A stretch of 64,000 nucleotides of DNA from Macrosoma leucophasiata (GCA_036365455.1 JAWQUS010000004.1:9493501-9557500), one strand, 5' to 3'. Positions 46,910-57,937 are shown, numbered from the stretch's first letter. Notes: generated from the letters alone by a model not told the origin. A program made the numbers and translations.

Positions 46910-47965
46910 TGTCGGCGACGACCACGGACAAAGGTGATCAATGAATGTGTTTGTGTGACAAAGACCAAAAGTGTAAGTGTACGTCAAAGTAGTCTTCGCG
47001 TAACGTTTGTAGAAAGTAAATAACGTGTATAGATGTATAGCTATGTATAGACGTTCTCCTCGTACGATAGTTTTGGATACGATTTTAATTCTTTGCCTTA
47101 TATCAACTTTAAATAATGTTAGTCATGTGAGAATTTATTATAGGAAGTCATTTTATATAATTAAACCTCTATAATGTAAGGGATATAGGCAGGAAACGTA
47201 ATTTTCTTATTATTTTATGTTTTATCATTTTCTTATTTTACGAATGTTTTAGGTTCCTTTTTTAGATGTCACGTTTATTTGTGTATTGTTTTCGGATAGA
47301 GTAATGTTTGTTCTTTGTTTTTATGTACTTTTTATAATAATTAGTAATAGCATATAAAAGTTATTAAGAAATGTTTAAAGAAATACGCGGAAAATTGTTA
47401 CATTATTTATATTTACTTACGAATAACTTTTTAGTCTTTTTATGAATGTTAATAAAACTTATGTACAATAATAGAGAAAACTATAACGATTGTAAATATG
47501 TATAACACATGTATGTAACTATGAGAACTTTAAAAATAAAGAAAGAAAACCAGGTCAGCCATAACAAAAAATAAGCACAAATTCGGGCAAAATACGACCG
47601 AAAAATGAGGCTCTCTTTACGGTATTGTTCGAATAATGGGGCTCAGGGCAAATTCGAAAGTATGACATGGTCTCCAGCAAGTGAAAACAAGTGAAAACAA
47701 GTGAAGTAACAAGAAGAAAAAGTGAACCTGGAAGACTGGAAGACTGGAAGACCCCAGTGATTCTACGATAGAATTAGGTCGTCGGGGTAGGGTTACCAAG
47801 GCTTGGCTGGCCTGCTTTTCGGTCATATCACATGTAACCGATTGTTTCTTTACTGAAACACCCCTTCCCCGCACCTCCACCCCTCCACCCCTCTCACTGG
47901 CGGCGCAGATCCAGACCGGCGTATACTGCCATCGGTGTCAACACTACGAGCGGGCATCCGGCGCC
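46910..47965 (+). repeat. Left LTR of the BEL/Pao element (portion matched by the right LTR)
   Basis: Identical by eye to 53531-54586. The true LTR may run to about 48085, just before TGGTCCTTCGAGCCGGATC, which resembles the primer-binding region of BEL/Pao elements; that extension is inference. Confidence 0.8.
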
Positions 47966-48146
47966 GGACGGACAATAGGTCCGCCCGTACATTCAAACGC
48001 CCGCACATTACGGTCGTGGTGGTTTGCAGGTGCAGTACGTACGTCACTGCATCATAGCTCGCTAGAAGAGCGCCCCACGACATCTGCTGGTCCTTCGAGC
48101 CGGATCTTCGTGTTGAACACCAGACCTACGGACTACTGCCGCTGCC

Positions 48147-50864
48147 ATGCCAGTCACCAGGAGCCACCGAGGAAATTCACCAGCGGACCGGCCGGCTGCA
48201 CCCCGCGCCACAGAAGAGACTCCAGAGACTACGGAATCTTCAGGAACGACGGAATCTTCAGGAACAACGGGATCTTCGAGCACCAACACGGAGGGAACAC
48301 TCACCACATCATACGAATCAAGAGTGACATCGGGAACAGAGACCAAAGAAGACTCTGTGGTGGCTGCTCCTGCCGCTTCTGCTGCTCCTGCTGCCCCTAT
48401 TGCACCGACTACGACGGCAACGGGAAATAAGACGCGCTCTACGAAGACAACAAGGCGTCGAGAATTGGAAGCCAAAATGGAATTGGCACGTCGTCAATTG
48501 GAAGAAGCAAAGGCAGCTGCGGCACTAGCTCAGAGTCAATGGGAGCTGGTCCAGATTGAGAACGAAGATTCCGAAATCGAACAAGAAAAAGATTGGGAGT
48601 CGAACGTCCAAACGTGGGTGCAGTCGACGGTGGACAGGGTGTCCGGGAAGGGGCATCAAGGAGATGTGCCCGGGGAGGGGCACCGGCCGGAACCGTCCGG
48701 GAAGGGGCGGGCCAGCCAACCTCCGACGACCACCGCCGCCGCAGCCGCCGTCAAGCCAGAAGACCAAGCGGAATCATTAAGAAATGGAAATAAGGAACTT
48801 GCGGAGGCCATCGTTAAAGCAATAAGTGTTGCGCCACGACATGTATCAGCATCGCAACCTAACTACGTACATGAATTACCCGGCTTCGACGGAAGAAGCG
48901 ATGAATGGATCGCCTTCAGGACGGTTTATGAAGACACCGCACCGCTATTTACGGAAGCACAGAATATGGCGCGGCTGCGGCGGTCTATTAAGGGCACAGC
49001 AAGAGAGGCAATCAAGAGCCTGTTATATTCGGAGTGCCCACCTGAAGAAGTACTAGAAGCCCTTCGTCGAAGATTCGGAAGACCAGAAGCCCTGATCCTG
49101 ATGGAATTAGAAAAAGTCAAGAGTCTATCCAGGATCCATGAAAACGCACGTGACATTTGCGTGTTCGCCAGCCAAGTGAACAACACCGTCGCGACTATAC
49201 GGGGGCTAAGAAAACCTCAGTACCTGCACTCACCAGAGATGGTACGAATCATCGTGAGCAAGATGCCAGCGGTACTGCAATATCGGTGGTACGACTTCGC
49301 CGCCGATGCTACGGATCAAGATCCAGACCTGGTGCAATTGATGAAGTTCCTCAACAGGGAAGCAGACCGATGTGGACCGTACGCGACACAAGAAATTATG
49401 CATCAATCGCGTCAGCCTCCACGACGTCAATTTGCACACGCCGCTTCGGAACAAACAGAAGAAAAGAAGACCTGTCCACATTGTCAGAACGATCATCACC
49501 TACTCGAATGTCGCAAGTTTCTACAGCTGCCAATGAAGGAACGATGGGACGCCGCTGTCAAGTCAAGATTGTGTTTCAAATGTCTCCAAGGACGACATCG
49601 TAAAGAAACATGCCGACGTCCTCCATGCAAGGTGTGCAAGCGATGGCATCACTTCGTGCTTCATGAAGACCGCGGGGATATCCCGAAGCCCGAAGAGAAA
49701 AAGGAAATTGCGAACAACGTCATGTTATCAGTGAACACGGCAAGGACAGCCAAGGCGTACTTGAAGATGGCTCCCGTTGAATTGTATGGACCAAGAGGAA
49801 CTACCCAAGTCTTGGCGTTGCTGGATGAGGGATCAACCGTCACGCTGCTCGATGCCACGGTTGCAAGGCAGATTGGCCTCAAGGGACCCGTGGAAGCACT
49901 CACTCTGGAAACGGTGGGAGGAAAGACCATCACCAAAGGAGATTCCATGAAAGTTAGCGTGAAGATAAAAGGATTGCATCAGACAAAGAAAAGAAGTATT
50001 TCTGGGGCACGAACCATAGACAACATTAACCTGACGCCTCAGAAACTAGACAAGAAAAGAATAGAAGAATGCGCTCATCTCAAGTCAATGACGGACCAGT
50101 TATATTATGAAGGAGAGTCGCCCAAGCTATTGATCGGACAAGACAATTGGGAGCTCATCGTGTCCAGAGCCACACGCAAAGGGAAAAGAGGTCAACCCGT
50201 AGCATCACTGACCTACCTCGGGTGGGTGCTACACGGGTCCGATGGAACGAGACCGGTGAACTTCGTAACCTGCGCGCACGTATCTTCAAAGGAAGAAGAA
50301 TTAGAGAAGATCGTCAAAGAACACTTCGCCGTGGAATCATTAGGAATCCAGCCACGCCGACCGACGACAGATATGGAAGAAAAGGCTCTGGCAATTTTAG
50401 AAGAAACCACAAGAAAACTGGACGATGGGCGCTTCGAGACCGGCTTGCTCTGGAAGAACAAAGGAGGAACCATGCCAGATAACTACAGACAAGCCGAGAA
50501 CAGATTGAAGAACATCGAAAGGAAATTGGACGGGAACGCAGCATTGAAGCAGGAATACGAAGCACAAGTGAAGAATCTTCTCGACAGCGGATATGCCGAA
50601 GAAGTACAACACGAATCCGCATCGAAGAAGAAATGGTACCTGCCCCATTTCGCCGTGACACACCCCACCAAGAAGAAGATAAGGCTGGTCTTCGATGCTG
50701 CTGCCAAGTGCCAAGGGAAGAGCCTCAACGACGAGTTGCTGCCGGGACCAGATCTGTTGCAGTCACTATTTGGAGTACTTCTGCGGTTCCGCCAGAAACC
50801 AATCGCTGTGGTAGCAGATATCAAGGAGATGTTTCTGCAGGTGAAAATGCGGGAAGAAGATTGA
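48147..50864 (+). CDS. BEL/Pao polyprotein, gag-protease-RT N-terminal part
   Basis: A 905-aa frame from ATG 48147. Residues about 230-400 are a gag-like region (LPGFDGRSDEWIAF). About 440-510 hold Cys/His zinc knuckles (CPHCQNDHH, CFKCLQGRH, CKVCKRWHH). About 557 is the aspartic protease site LLDEGST. From about 831 the reverse transcriptase begins (IRLVFDAAAK, VVADIKEMF). The frame ends at TGA 50862-50864 inside the RT domain; the same frame continues after it and is entered again at ATG 50925. The TGA stands where relatives usually have a basic residue, so it is probably a nonsense mutation rather than a natural boundary. Intracellular capsid and replication functions of the retrotransposon are presumed, now interrupted. 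Confidence 0.9.
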   Translation: MPVTRSHRGNSPADRPAAPRATEETPETTESSGTTESSGTTGSSSTNTEGTLTTSYESRVTSGTETKEDSVVAAPAASAAPAAPIAPTTTATGNKTRSTKTTRRRELEAKMELARRQLEEAKAAAALAQSQWELVQIENEDSEIEQEKDWESNVQTWVQSTVDRVSGKGHQGDVPGEGHRPEPSGKGRASQPPTTTAAAAAVKPEDQAESLRNGNKELAEAIVKAISVAPRHVSASQPNYVHELPGFDGRSDEWIAFRTVYEDTAPLFTEAQNMARLRRSIKGTAREAIKSLLYSECPPEEVLEALRRRFGRPEALILMELEKVKSLSRIHENARDICVFASQVNNTVATIRGLRKPQYLHSPEMVRIIVSKMPAVLQYRWYDFAADATDQDPDLVQLMKFLNREADRCGPYATQEIMHQSRQPPRRQFAHAASEQTEEKKTCPHCQNDHHLLECRKFLQLPMKERWDAAVKSRLCFKCLQGRHRKETCRRPPCKVCKRWHHFVLHEDRGDIPKPEEKKEIANNVMLSVNTARTAKAYLKMAPVELYGPRGTTQVLALLDEGSTVTLLDATVARQIGLKGPVEALTLETVGGKTITKGDSMKVSVKIKGLHQTKKRSISGARTIDNINLTPQKLDKKRIEECAHLKSMTDQLYYEGESPKLLIGQDNWELIVSRATRKGKRGQPVASLTYLGWVLHGSDGTRPVNFVTCAHVSSKEEELEKIVKEHFAVESLGIQPRRPTTDMEEKALAILEETTRKLDDGRFETGLLWKNKGGTMPDNYRQAENRLKNIERKLDGNAALKQEYEAQVKNLLDSGYAEEVQHESASKKKWYLPHFAVTHPTKKKIRLVFDAAAKCQGKSLNDELLPGPDLLQSLFGVLLRFRQKPIAVVADIKEMFLQVKMREED

Positions 50865-53558
50865 GACAGCCTTCGATTTCTATGGAGGGGAGACCAGCGA
50901 AGTGAAACGCCGAAGGAGTATAGAATGACATCGGTCATCTTCGGCGCCGCCTGTTCCCCGAGTGCTGCTATCTTCGTGAAGAACAAGAATGCGACTGAAC
51001 ATCAAGAAGAATATCCCGAAGCAGCACGAGCCATCGAACGTAATCATTACATGGATGATTACTTACACAGCTTCGGGACAAGTCAAGAAGCAGTCGAGAT
51101 AGCCAGCCAAGTGAGCCTGATCCACAAGAAGGCCGGGTTCGAGCTGAGGGGCTGGGCTTCTAACGATGAAGAAGTTTTGAAGACGCTCACCCCAGAAGAA
51201 AACAGCAAAGAAGTAGAGTTGGGGACTAAAGAAGAGAAGACATTGGGTTTGAGATGGTTCACCAAAGGCGACGAGATCGGGTTCAGAACGTGTCTTCGCA
51301 ATATACATGAAGAGGTGGTCGAACAGAAGAGAGTGCCAACCAAACGAGAAGTCACCAGCGCCGTGATGTCAACATTCGATCCATTGGGGCTAGCATCGCC
51401 GGTGCTCATCCAAGGCAAGAAACTCATTCAAAGTATATGGAGGAGCGGAATCGGATGGGACGACAACATCACAGAAGAAGACAACAAGATTTGGTCAGAC
51501 TACCTAGACAGCCTGCAGCTACTAAAGGATCTTCGGGTACCAAGGTGCGTCACGCAGTCCAACACCGAGGGGGAGCTTCACGTTTTCGTCGACGCAAGTG
51601 AAGAAGCCTACGCCTGCGCGATCTACCTGAGGCAACGCGACGAAGACGGCAGACATCGAGTGACACTTTTAGCGGGCAAAGCTAGAGTCACTCCCCTGAA
51701 ACCGGTGTCCATTCCAAGGCTGGAGCTGCAAGCTGCGCTACTGGGATCCAGAATGGCGCGGTCGATTGAAGAGGAGCTGGACATCATGGTCGCCAAGAAG
51801 ATCTATTGGAGCGACTCCAGCACAGTCCTAGCATGGATCAAATCAGACCCTAGGACCTTCAAGCCGTTCGTAGCACATCGTTTGGCGGAAATCGAAGACA
51901 CAACGAAACCTCAAGAATGGCGCTGGGTACCTACGGCTCAGAACCCAGCTGACGACGCGACGAGAAACGTACCCAGAGATTTCGGGAGCGACCTTAGATG
52001 GTTCCACGGACCTGCGTTCCTGGCACTAGAAGAGGAGGATTGGTCGAAGCCGCGCACCATCAAGACAGAGCCCACCGGCGAAGAAAAGGAGAAGCTGATT
52101 GTGGGAACTACGAAGACCGTCGACAAACACCCGACACCGGACCCAGTCAGGTTCTCCTCCTGGACCCGGTTGGTGAGGACAACTGCAAGAGTGCTTCAGT
52201 TCGTCGACCTGTGCCGAAAGAAGAAGCTGCCAGTGAACGTGTCCCGCAAGTCTGAGCGTCAAGATCCTACCTGGAAAAGCAACAAGAAAAAAGCCAAGGT
52301 AGCCATGAAGCCCGTGAACAAGAAGACCCAAGAAAGAAGATTGATTCCCCTTGAACCCGACCAAATGAAGACTGCTGAGAAGATTTTATTACGAAGAAGC
52401 CAAGAAGAGAGCTTCCATGAAGAAGTACGCTGCGTCGAGAAGATGAAACCATTCGAGAGGAACAGCAAACTTAAGAAACTGGATGTCGTCATAGAAGATG
52501 GATTACTACGACTCCGAGGAAGAATCGACGCAGCGAGACATGTCCGGCAAGACAAGAGACCTGTGGTGCTAGACAGCAAGCACTACATCACCAGATTGCT
52601 CATCGCACACTACCACGAAGAGTTCAACCATGGCAACCACGCGACGGTGATCAACGAGTTGAGGCAGCGCTACTGGATCCTGGGGCTACGATCTGCAGTG
52701 AGATCGACGGTTCATCGGTGTCAGTGGTGCAAAGTATACCGCGGCACGCCACAGCTTCAGCCGATGGGGAATCTCCCGCTGGAGCGACTACGACATGGAG
52801 AACCACCATTCACATGCACCGCCGTAGACTACTTCGGGCCTATGATCGTCACGGTAGGCCGACGTCATAAGAAGAGATGGGGCGCCCTGTTCTCGTGCCT
52901 CACAACTAGAGCCGTTCACGTCGAGCTAGCAGCGTCTCTGTCAACGGACTCCATGATTCTGGCGCTGCGACGGATGACTGCGAGACGGGGAATGCCAAGG
53001 ACGATCTTCAGCGACAACGGTACGAACTTCGTGGGGGCCAACAAAGAACTTCAAGAAGCCTTCGCCAGCCTCAACAAAGATGACCTCATCACCGCTGCAG
53101 AACGTATGAGCATCAAGTGGAAGTTCATACCACCTGGAGCTCCGAACATGGGGGGAGCATGGGAACGCCTGGTCCGGTCCATCAAAACGGCCCTGGCGGT
53201 GACCCTCAAGGAAAGACACCCCAGAGAAGAGGTTCTACATACACTGCTGCTAGAGGCGGAGCATCTGGTGAACTCGAGACCGCTTATAGAAGCCGATGAA
53301 GACACTGAAGAAGGTGCCCTCACTCCCAACCACTTCCTAATTGGGAGATCCTGCGGCACCCGACTGGGAACTTTCACCAACGACGACCTCACCGACCGGC
53401 GTGCATGGAGAGTAGCTCAGCGACTGACCGACCACTTCTGGAGCGGATGGGTGAAAGAGTACCTTCCAACTCTGAGTCGAGAGCACCGAGTCGCCGGGCC
53501 AGGAGTTGGTGCTTCGCACGAGGGGGAGGATGTCGGCGACGACCACGGACAAAGGTGA
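50865..53558 (+). pseudogene. BEL/Pao polyprotein, RT C-terminal part-RNase H-integrase
   Basis: Same frame as 48147-50864, downstream of the stop (next ATG at 50925, 877 aa). Contains the RT YMDD box (about residue 42 of the 877), the RNase H region (FVDASEEAYACAIY, WSDSSTVLAW), the integrase HHCC zinc site (HYHEEFNHG...CQWC), and the DDE core with Asp in VDYFGP (about 632), Asp in SDNGTNF (about 694) and Glu in GAWERL (about 743). A C-terminal domain follows (ALTPNHFLIG, HFWSGWVKEYLPTL). After that the protein ends within about 30 residues, running into the right LTR, shorter than usual for BEL/Pao, so a small 3' deletion is likely. It could not be made as one product with the upstream part without stop read-through. 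Confidence 0.88.
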
Positions 53559-54586
53559 TCAATGAATGTGTTTGTGTGACAAAGACCAAAAGTGTAAGTG
53601 TACGTCAAAGTAGTCTTCGCGTAACGTTTGTAGAAAGTAAATAACGTGTATAGATGTATAGCTATGTATAGACGTTCTCCTCGTACGATAGTTTTGGATA
53701 CGATTTTAATTCTTTGCCTTATATCAACTTTAAATAATGTTAGTCATGTGAGAATTTATTATAGGAAGTCATTTTATATAATTAAACCTCTATAATGTAA
53801 GGGATATAGGCAGGAAACGTAATTTTCTTATTATTTTATGTTTTATCATTTTCTTATTTTACGAATGTTTTAGGTTCCTTTTTTAGATGTCACGTTTATT
53901 TGTGTATTGTTTTCGGATAGAGTAATGTTTGTTCTTTGTTTTTATGTACTTTTTATAATAATTAGTAATAGCATATAAAAGTTATTAAGAAATGTTTAAA
54001 GAAATACGCGGAAAATTGTTACATTATTTATATTTACTTACGAATAACTTTTTAGTCTTTTTATGAATGTTAATAAAACTTATGTACAATAATAGAGAAA
54101 ACTATAACGATTGTAAATATGTATAACACATGTATGTAACTATGAGAACTTTAAAAATAAAGAAAGAAAACCAGGTCAGCCATAACAAAAAATAAGCACA
54201 AATTCGGGCAAAATACGACCGAAAAATGAGGCTCTCTTTACGGTATTGTTCGAATAATGGGGCTCAGGGCAAATTCGAAAGTATGACATGGTCTCCAGCA
54301 AGTGAAAACAAGTGAAAACAAGTGAAGTAACAAGAAGAAAAAGTGAACCTGGAAGACTGGAAGACTGGAAGACCCCAGTGATTCTACGATAGAATTAGGT
54401 CGTCGGGGTAGGGTTACCAAGGCTTGGCTGGCCTGCTTTTCGGTCATATCACATGTAACCGATTGTTTCTTTACTGAAACACCCCTTCCCCGCACCTCCA
54501 CCCCTCCACCCCTCTCACTGGCGGCGCAGATCCAGACCGGCGTATACTGCCATCGGTGTCAACACTACGAGCGGGCATCCGGCGCC
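53531..54586 (+). repeat. Right LTR of the BEL/Pao element, apparently 3'-truncated
   Basis: Matches the left LTR without visible difference until GGCGCC at 54586, then departs. If the LTR really extends to about 48085 on the left, roughly 120 bp are missing here. Confidence 0.8.
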
Positions 54587-54602
54587 CGCTCGTAGTGTTG
54601 AC
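54558..54602. repeat. 19-bp perfect inverted repeat at the right LTR edge
   Basis: 54558-54576 lies in the LTR; its exact complement is at 54584-54602, starting in the last LTR bases and continuing outside; loop of 7 nt. The outer arm is thus an inverted copy of LTR sequence. Confidence 0.8.
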
Positions 54603-54861
54603 TGGCTTTTTAAGTACGAGTACATACTGCAGGTATGGAACCGTGAAAAGTATCGATATCACACTTATGCAAGTCAGGTCTCTTCGAAAATCTATGTTTA
54701 GCACCACACCTTGCTGTGTTCGTTTCGTTTTAAGTAGGTACAATCAGTCTTTTTAAGAATTTTTTTGAAGATTTTTCTACGTGTGAATTGTACACTTGTT
54801 TTTTATATCTTTAAATTCACTCGCATTAATGTAAAAATAAATTCTGACAGATTTCATTTTA

Positions 54862-55320
54862 AAACCAACGGCTGTTGGCCTTGACACAGGTCCGCCTAGA
54901 ACAGACACAGAACGTAACTCTCCGGCTGATTACCGGCACGGGGAGGTATGTTCGCAACGATGTCATCGCCCGCGACTTACGGGTCGAATCCGTGAGAGAG
55001 TTCGTTGTCAGATCCCTGTCCCACGTATTCGGATACGCCACCAATTGGTAAGCTCGGGTAACTACGCCCACCTACACCACTGGCGGTTGGGTTCAATCTC
55101 CGACTCAGAGTAGCATTTCTCCCTAAGGTAGCGATCGCAATGCCTAGCTAAGGCTAATGAGACGTTGCGTTGCGTCGCTGCAACCTTGTGTCAGCACTCC
55201 ACAGCCGGCGCCCAAACCGAGACAGGTGGACACGCCCCCGTCGTAACGGGAACAGATCAAGCCCGGGCAAAGAGGAATGCCTGGTAGGCCCATCCCATGC
55301 CTAGGAGGTCATCACTATCT
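54862..55320 (+). mobile_element. Jockey-like LINE ORF2 C-terminus and 3' UTR
   Basis: One frame reads LEQTQNVTLRLITGTGRYVR and then NDVIARDLRVESVREFV to a stop near 55050, the usual C-terminal region of jockey-clade LINEs. A GC-rich stretch of about 270 bp that follows is probably its 3' UTR. Confidence 0.65.
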
Positions 55321-55471
55321 AGATCCGCCTAAACCATAGATTTATAATACTAAAGATTGGCAATTGAACGAAGAAGATAATAAATCTATGGCCTGGTTTC
55401 GGTGGACCCCCTTGCTAACATTTATATCACTTTCCCATATATCCCATTTTTATTTACGCATATACGTAGAC

Positions 55472-55519
55472 CCACTTTGGGAATCACCTAAACTGTATTT
55501 TAGGTGATTCCCAAAGTGG
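55472..55519. repeat. 21-bp perfect hairpin upstream of moira
   Basis: CCACTTTGGGAATCACCTAA(A) at 55472-55492 and its exact complement at 55499-55519, loop CTGTAT. It lies 270 bp before the moira start. Confidence 0.7.
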
Positions 55520-55572
55520 TGATTAAAAAGTTGATTGTCAGGCAGTAAATATTTAATTCCTAATAATCGATT

Positions 55573-55580
55573 TATCGATA
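55573..55580 (+). promoter_or_regulatory. DRE-like motif TATCGATA in the moira promoter
   Basis: TATCGATA, the DREF-binding consensus of many insect housekeeping promoters, with further ATCGAT copies just next to it. It lies 209 bp upstream of the moira ATG, between a transposon scrap and the 5' UTR. Function inferred. Confidence 0.5.
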
Positions 55581-55788
55581 TAAAATCGATATTTTCAACC
55601 TTTATTGTCAATTGTCAAATCAAAATGTCAGAGAGAACGAGTGACGCTTCGCGAAGCTTGCTTTGCTTTCTTGAATCACTTGAATTGTAATTTTCGTTTC
55701 CAAGCAAATCAAATTTCTCAATAATATTCTGAAGTATTTGTCGTTCGCGCAATTAAAGTATTTTAGTATTAGTGATTTTACTGGAATT

Positions 55789-57464
55789 ATGGCTACTCTC
55801 GGTCCTAAGAAGGACGGCGGACCAAATGCTGATTTCTTTCAATCGCCGGAATCGCTAACACAATTTGATCAAATTCGCGTATGGCTGCAAAAGAACTGTA
55901 AGAAGGTTGGTAAAACTCAAGATATTAAGGTTGATTGCTTGCTTAAGATGTTTTATCCTTGGTAAACACGACTCTTAATTTCTGTACGAAGGTACTGTAG
56001 GTCTAATTCTAACCAAACTTTGTGCGGCCAAAGATTTAGTATTGTTACCATAAGTAACAAGTCCAATATCTATTAAAAGGTGGCAAACAAGCTTCCAGTT
56101 CATATTGATGTTAAGTGATGACTGCAGCCTGAAGACCCACACAAAGACCAGAGGTCAAAATGCAGATGCAGTTATTGGACTGGATTGAACTATTTGCATT
56201 TCTGGTCTAGTAATGTATTGTGAATGGAAAAATATATGTAATTTTTAACTAAGGTCTAGGATATTAAGTTGTTCTCATTGGCTTGGCAAAAAAATGACTT
56301 GCATGAGTCGCTGGATCTAATTTGTACTATAATCATATTCCAATCATGCTCTAACATCGAATTTTGGACTTTAAAGTGGTTGCCTAAACATGACAATGTA
56401 CTAGTAGCTGTCCACTTTTTAGGAAGGTGAAGAAAGAAAAACCATATTATTATATGTTTTCAAATAACGAAGTATGAAGAGGAGAATGCAATTAATATAT
56501 ATTTGGCAAATTATTATCATTCATGATTACAAAACTTGAACACCCTAACGCAGCATGAAAAATTTGACAATTATTATTTATTTCTTATTGTTCTCGGACC
56601 TCATAAGGTCCATCTGCTGCTTCAGGAAGACACATTCTAGAGACACTAATTCTCTTAATATGAGTTGGCGGTTGCAAACATGTTCTTAGTCAATTTAAAG
56701 AGGCAGTTTATTTACAGTTACTATAGTTGTAAGACTTTTTTACTGCATGCTAAGACAAGCTCCAGTGATGGAAACGAGTTCCAGGGCTTAGGCACCACTG
56801 CATATTTGCTAATCTATTTCTTGCTAAATGGTTGTGTTCAGCATTATCGTGTTCTGCAGTGAGACCACCTATTGACATTGCTATTGTTGTTGTCATTGCT
56901 GTCAAATTTTCATGTAGATTTGTAGCTCCTTTATAAGCAGTAGTGATAATATGATCGTTTTTCTTGCTTTCATAGGTGAGAAACAAGCGATAATGGTAGA
57001 TTATTTCGATTATTGTTATTTAGTTAAAAACAAAAATAAAAAATTTGACAGGAATGACAACGACAGTAGCAATGTCGTTAGGCGGTCGCACCCCAGAGCA
57101 GGTAGTGATGTATGGCCCTGTATTTTCCAGCACAGAGCCATAGTACTTTAAACCTCAAGAGTTTCAATGCATCTACACTGAAATCTCTTGTTTCATGTAG
57201 ATGTTTATAGGCTGCAGTATTACTTACCATCAAAATAAACTATGCTTATTATCCAATTTGTGACAGAAAACAATCAATTTTAAAATACATTATCCATTGT
57301 TAATTGGGCACTGATGAAATAAAAATATAAAACTGTTTTTGCAGCATGTCCAGACAGATCCACCAACCAAGGAAGGCTTGGCTCAACTCGTCATTCAACT
57401 CATCCAGTACCAGGAAAACAAACTTGGGAAGAATGCATCTGATCCACCATTTTTGAGGCTTCCG
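55789..57464 (+). CDS. mor: Moira/SMARCC (BAF155/170) SWI/SNF subunit, exons 1-2 only
   Basis: Exon 1 55789-55905 (39 codons) contains KKDGGPNADFFQSPESLTQF and RVWLQKNCKK. Exon 2 57345-57464 (40 codons) reads HVQTDPPTKEGLAQLVIQLI then QENKLGKNASDPPFLRLP and ends at a GTATGT donor. These match the conserved N-terminal region of Moira/SMARCC, the scaffold subunit of Brahma chromatin-remodelling complexes in the nucleus. The exon 1 donor is GTTGGT, weak but phase-correct and in the position the family alignment requires; the stronger GTAAGA 9 nt upstream would break the conserved KNCKK. ATG 55789 is preferred because the family homology begins at once. Later exons (SWIRM, SANT, coiled coil) were not found before 64000. 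Either they lie beyond the window, with regucalcin gene G nested in intron 2, or this is a 5' fragment. Confidence 0.82.
56078..56171 (-). repeat. SINE-like retroposon tail fragment
   Basis: 402-697 family tail (GGTGGCAAACAAGC, GATGACTGCAGCCTG) in moira intron 1. Confidence 0.5.
56752..57245 (+). repeat. SINE-like retroposon split by a MITE
   Basis: Head at 56752-56865 and tail at 57095-57245 of the 402-697 family, with a MITE between them, in moira intron 1. Confidence 0.55.
56866..57095. mobile_element. MITE, copy 2 of the 13184-13422 family
   Basis: Matches 13184-13422 throughout, including both inverted ends (ACATTGCTATTG...GTAGCAATGTC) and the central AGCGATAATGGTAGATTATT. Confidence 0.75.
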
Positions 57465-57937
57465 GTATGTTCTGTATTCCATCACACAAACTAAATGCTA
57501 GTAGGATACATATTTTTTTATGTAGGCCAGTGTACTTTGCAATTTAGGTATAAGCCCACAAGTTCGATATTTTTATGAACTGAACCTTCTGCACCACTAC
57601 TTTTAAGAACTCTGAACTCCGAGATGCGTAGGTACGCATATATGAAGAGAATGATGATGGTAGAAAAAAGAGGAATGTCAGGACCGGGATATCTGGCGCT
57701 CCACACACTGAATTAACTCAGTGATATTTTGTAACTTAGCCGAATGCAAATGTCTTGTTACCCAGTCATTTTTCTACTCACGTTAAATTTTGCCAACTGG
57801 CTGTGCCAATCCCCTGTGTGTGTGTAGCAGCCCTTAGATGACGTTTTCATACTCCAATACTGCGGGGAAGTCAACATACATAAAAAAGGAAATTTTATTA
57901 TATAAATTTAATAAAACAAACAATAAAGATAAAACAT

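Larger units (their letters stand above)
46910..54586 (+). mobile_element. BEL/Pao LTR retrotransposon
   Basis: Two direct repeats starting TGTCGGCGACGACC (46910 and 53531) surround a gag-pol region on the plus strand. The matched LTR portions are both 1056 bp and look identical, pointing to recent insertion. A purine tract (GAGGGGGAGGA) directly precedes the right LTR. No matching target duplication is seen (left flank ATACT), and the mariner on the left is not continued on the right, so the right boundary has been rearranged. Confidence 0.92.

Noticed and set aside
47617..47880. 87-aa minus-strand frame, repeated exactly at 54238-54501
   Set aside because: It lies in both LTRs and is identical only because the LTRs are; no family resemblance.
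48062..48475. 137-aa minus-strand open frame
   Set aside because: Antisense to the start of the BEL/Pao gag region, with low-complexity Val/Ala/Gly composition; a shadow of the real frame. The same applies to the other frames inside 48147-53558.
54900..55320. GC-rich stretch that looked at first like an rRNA fragment
   Set aside because: One frame matches a jockey-like ORF2 C-terminus, and no conserved rRNA core was recognised.
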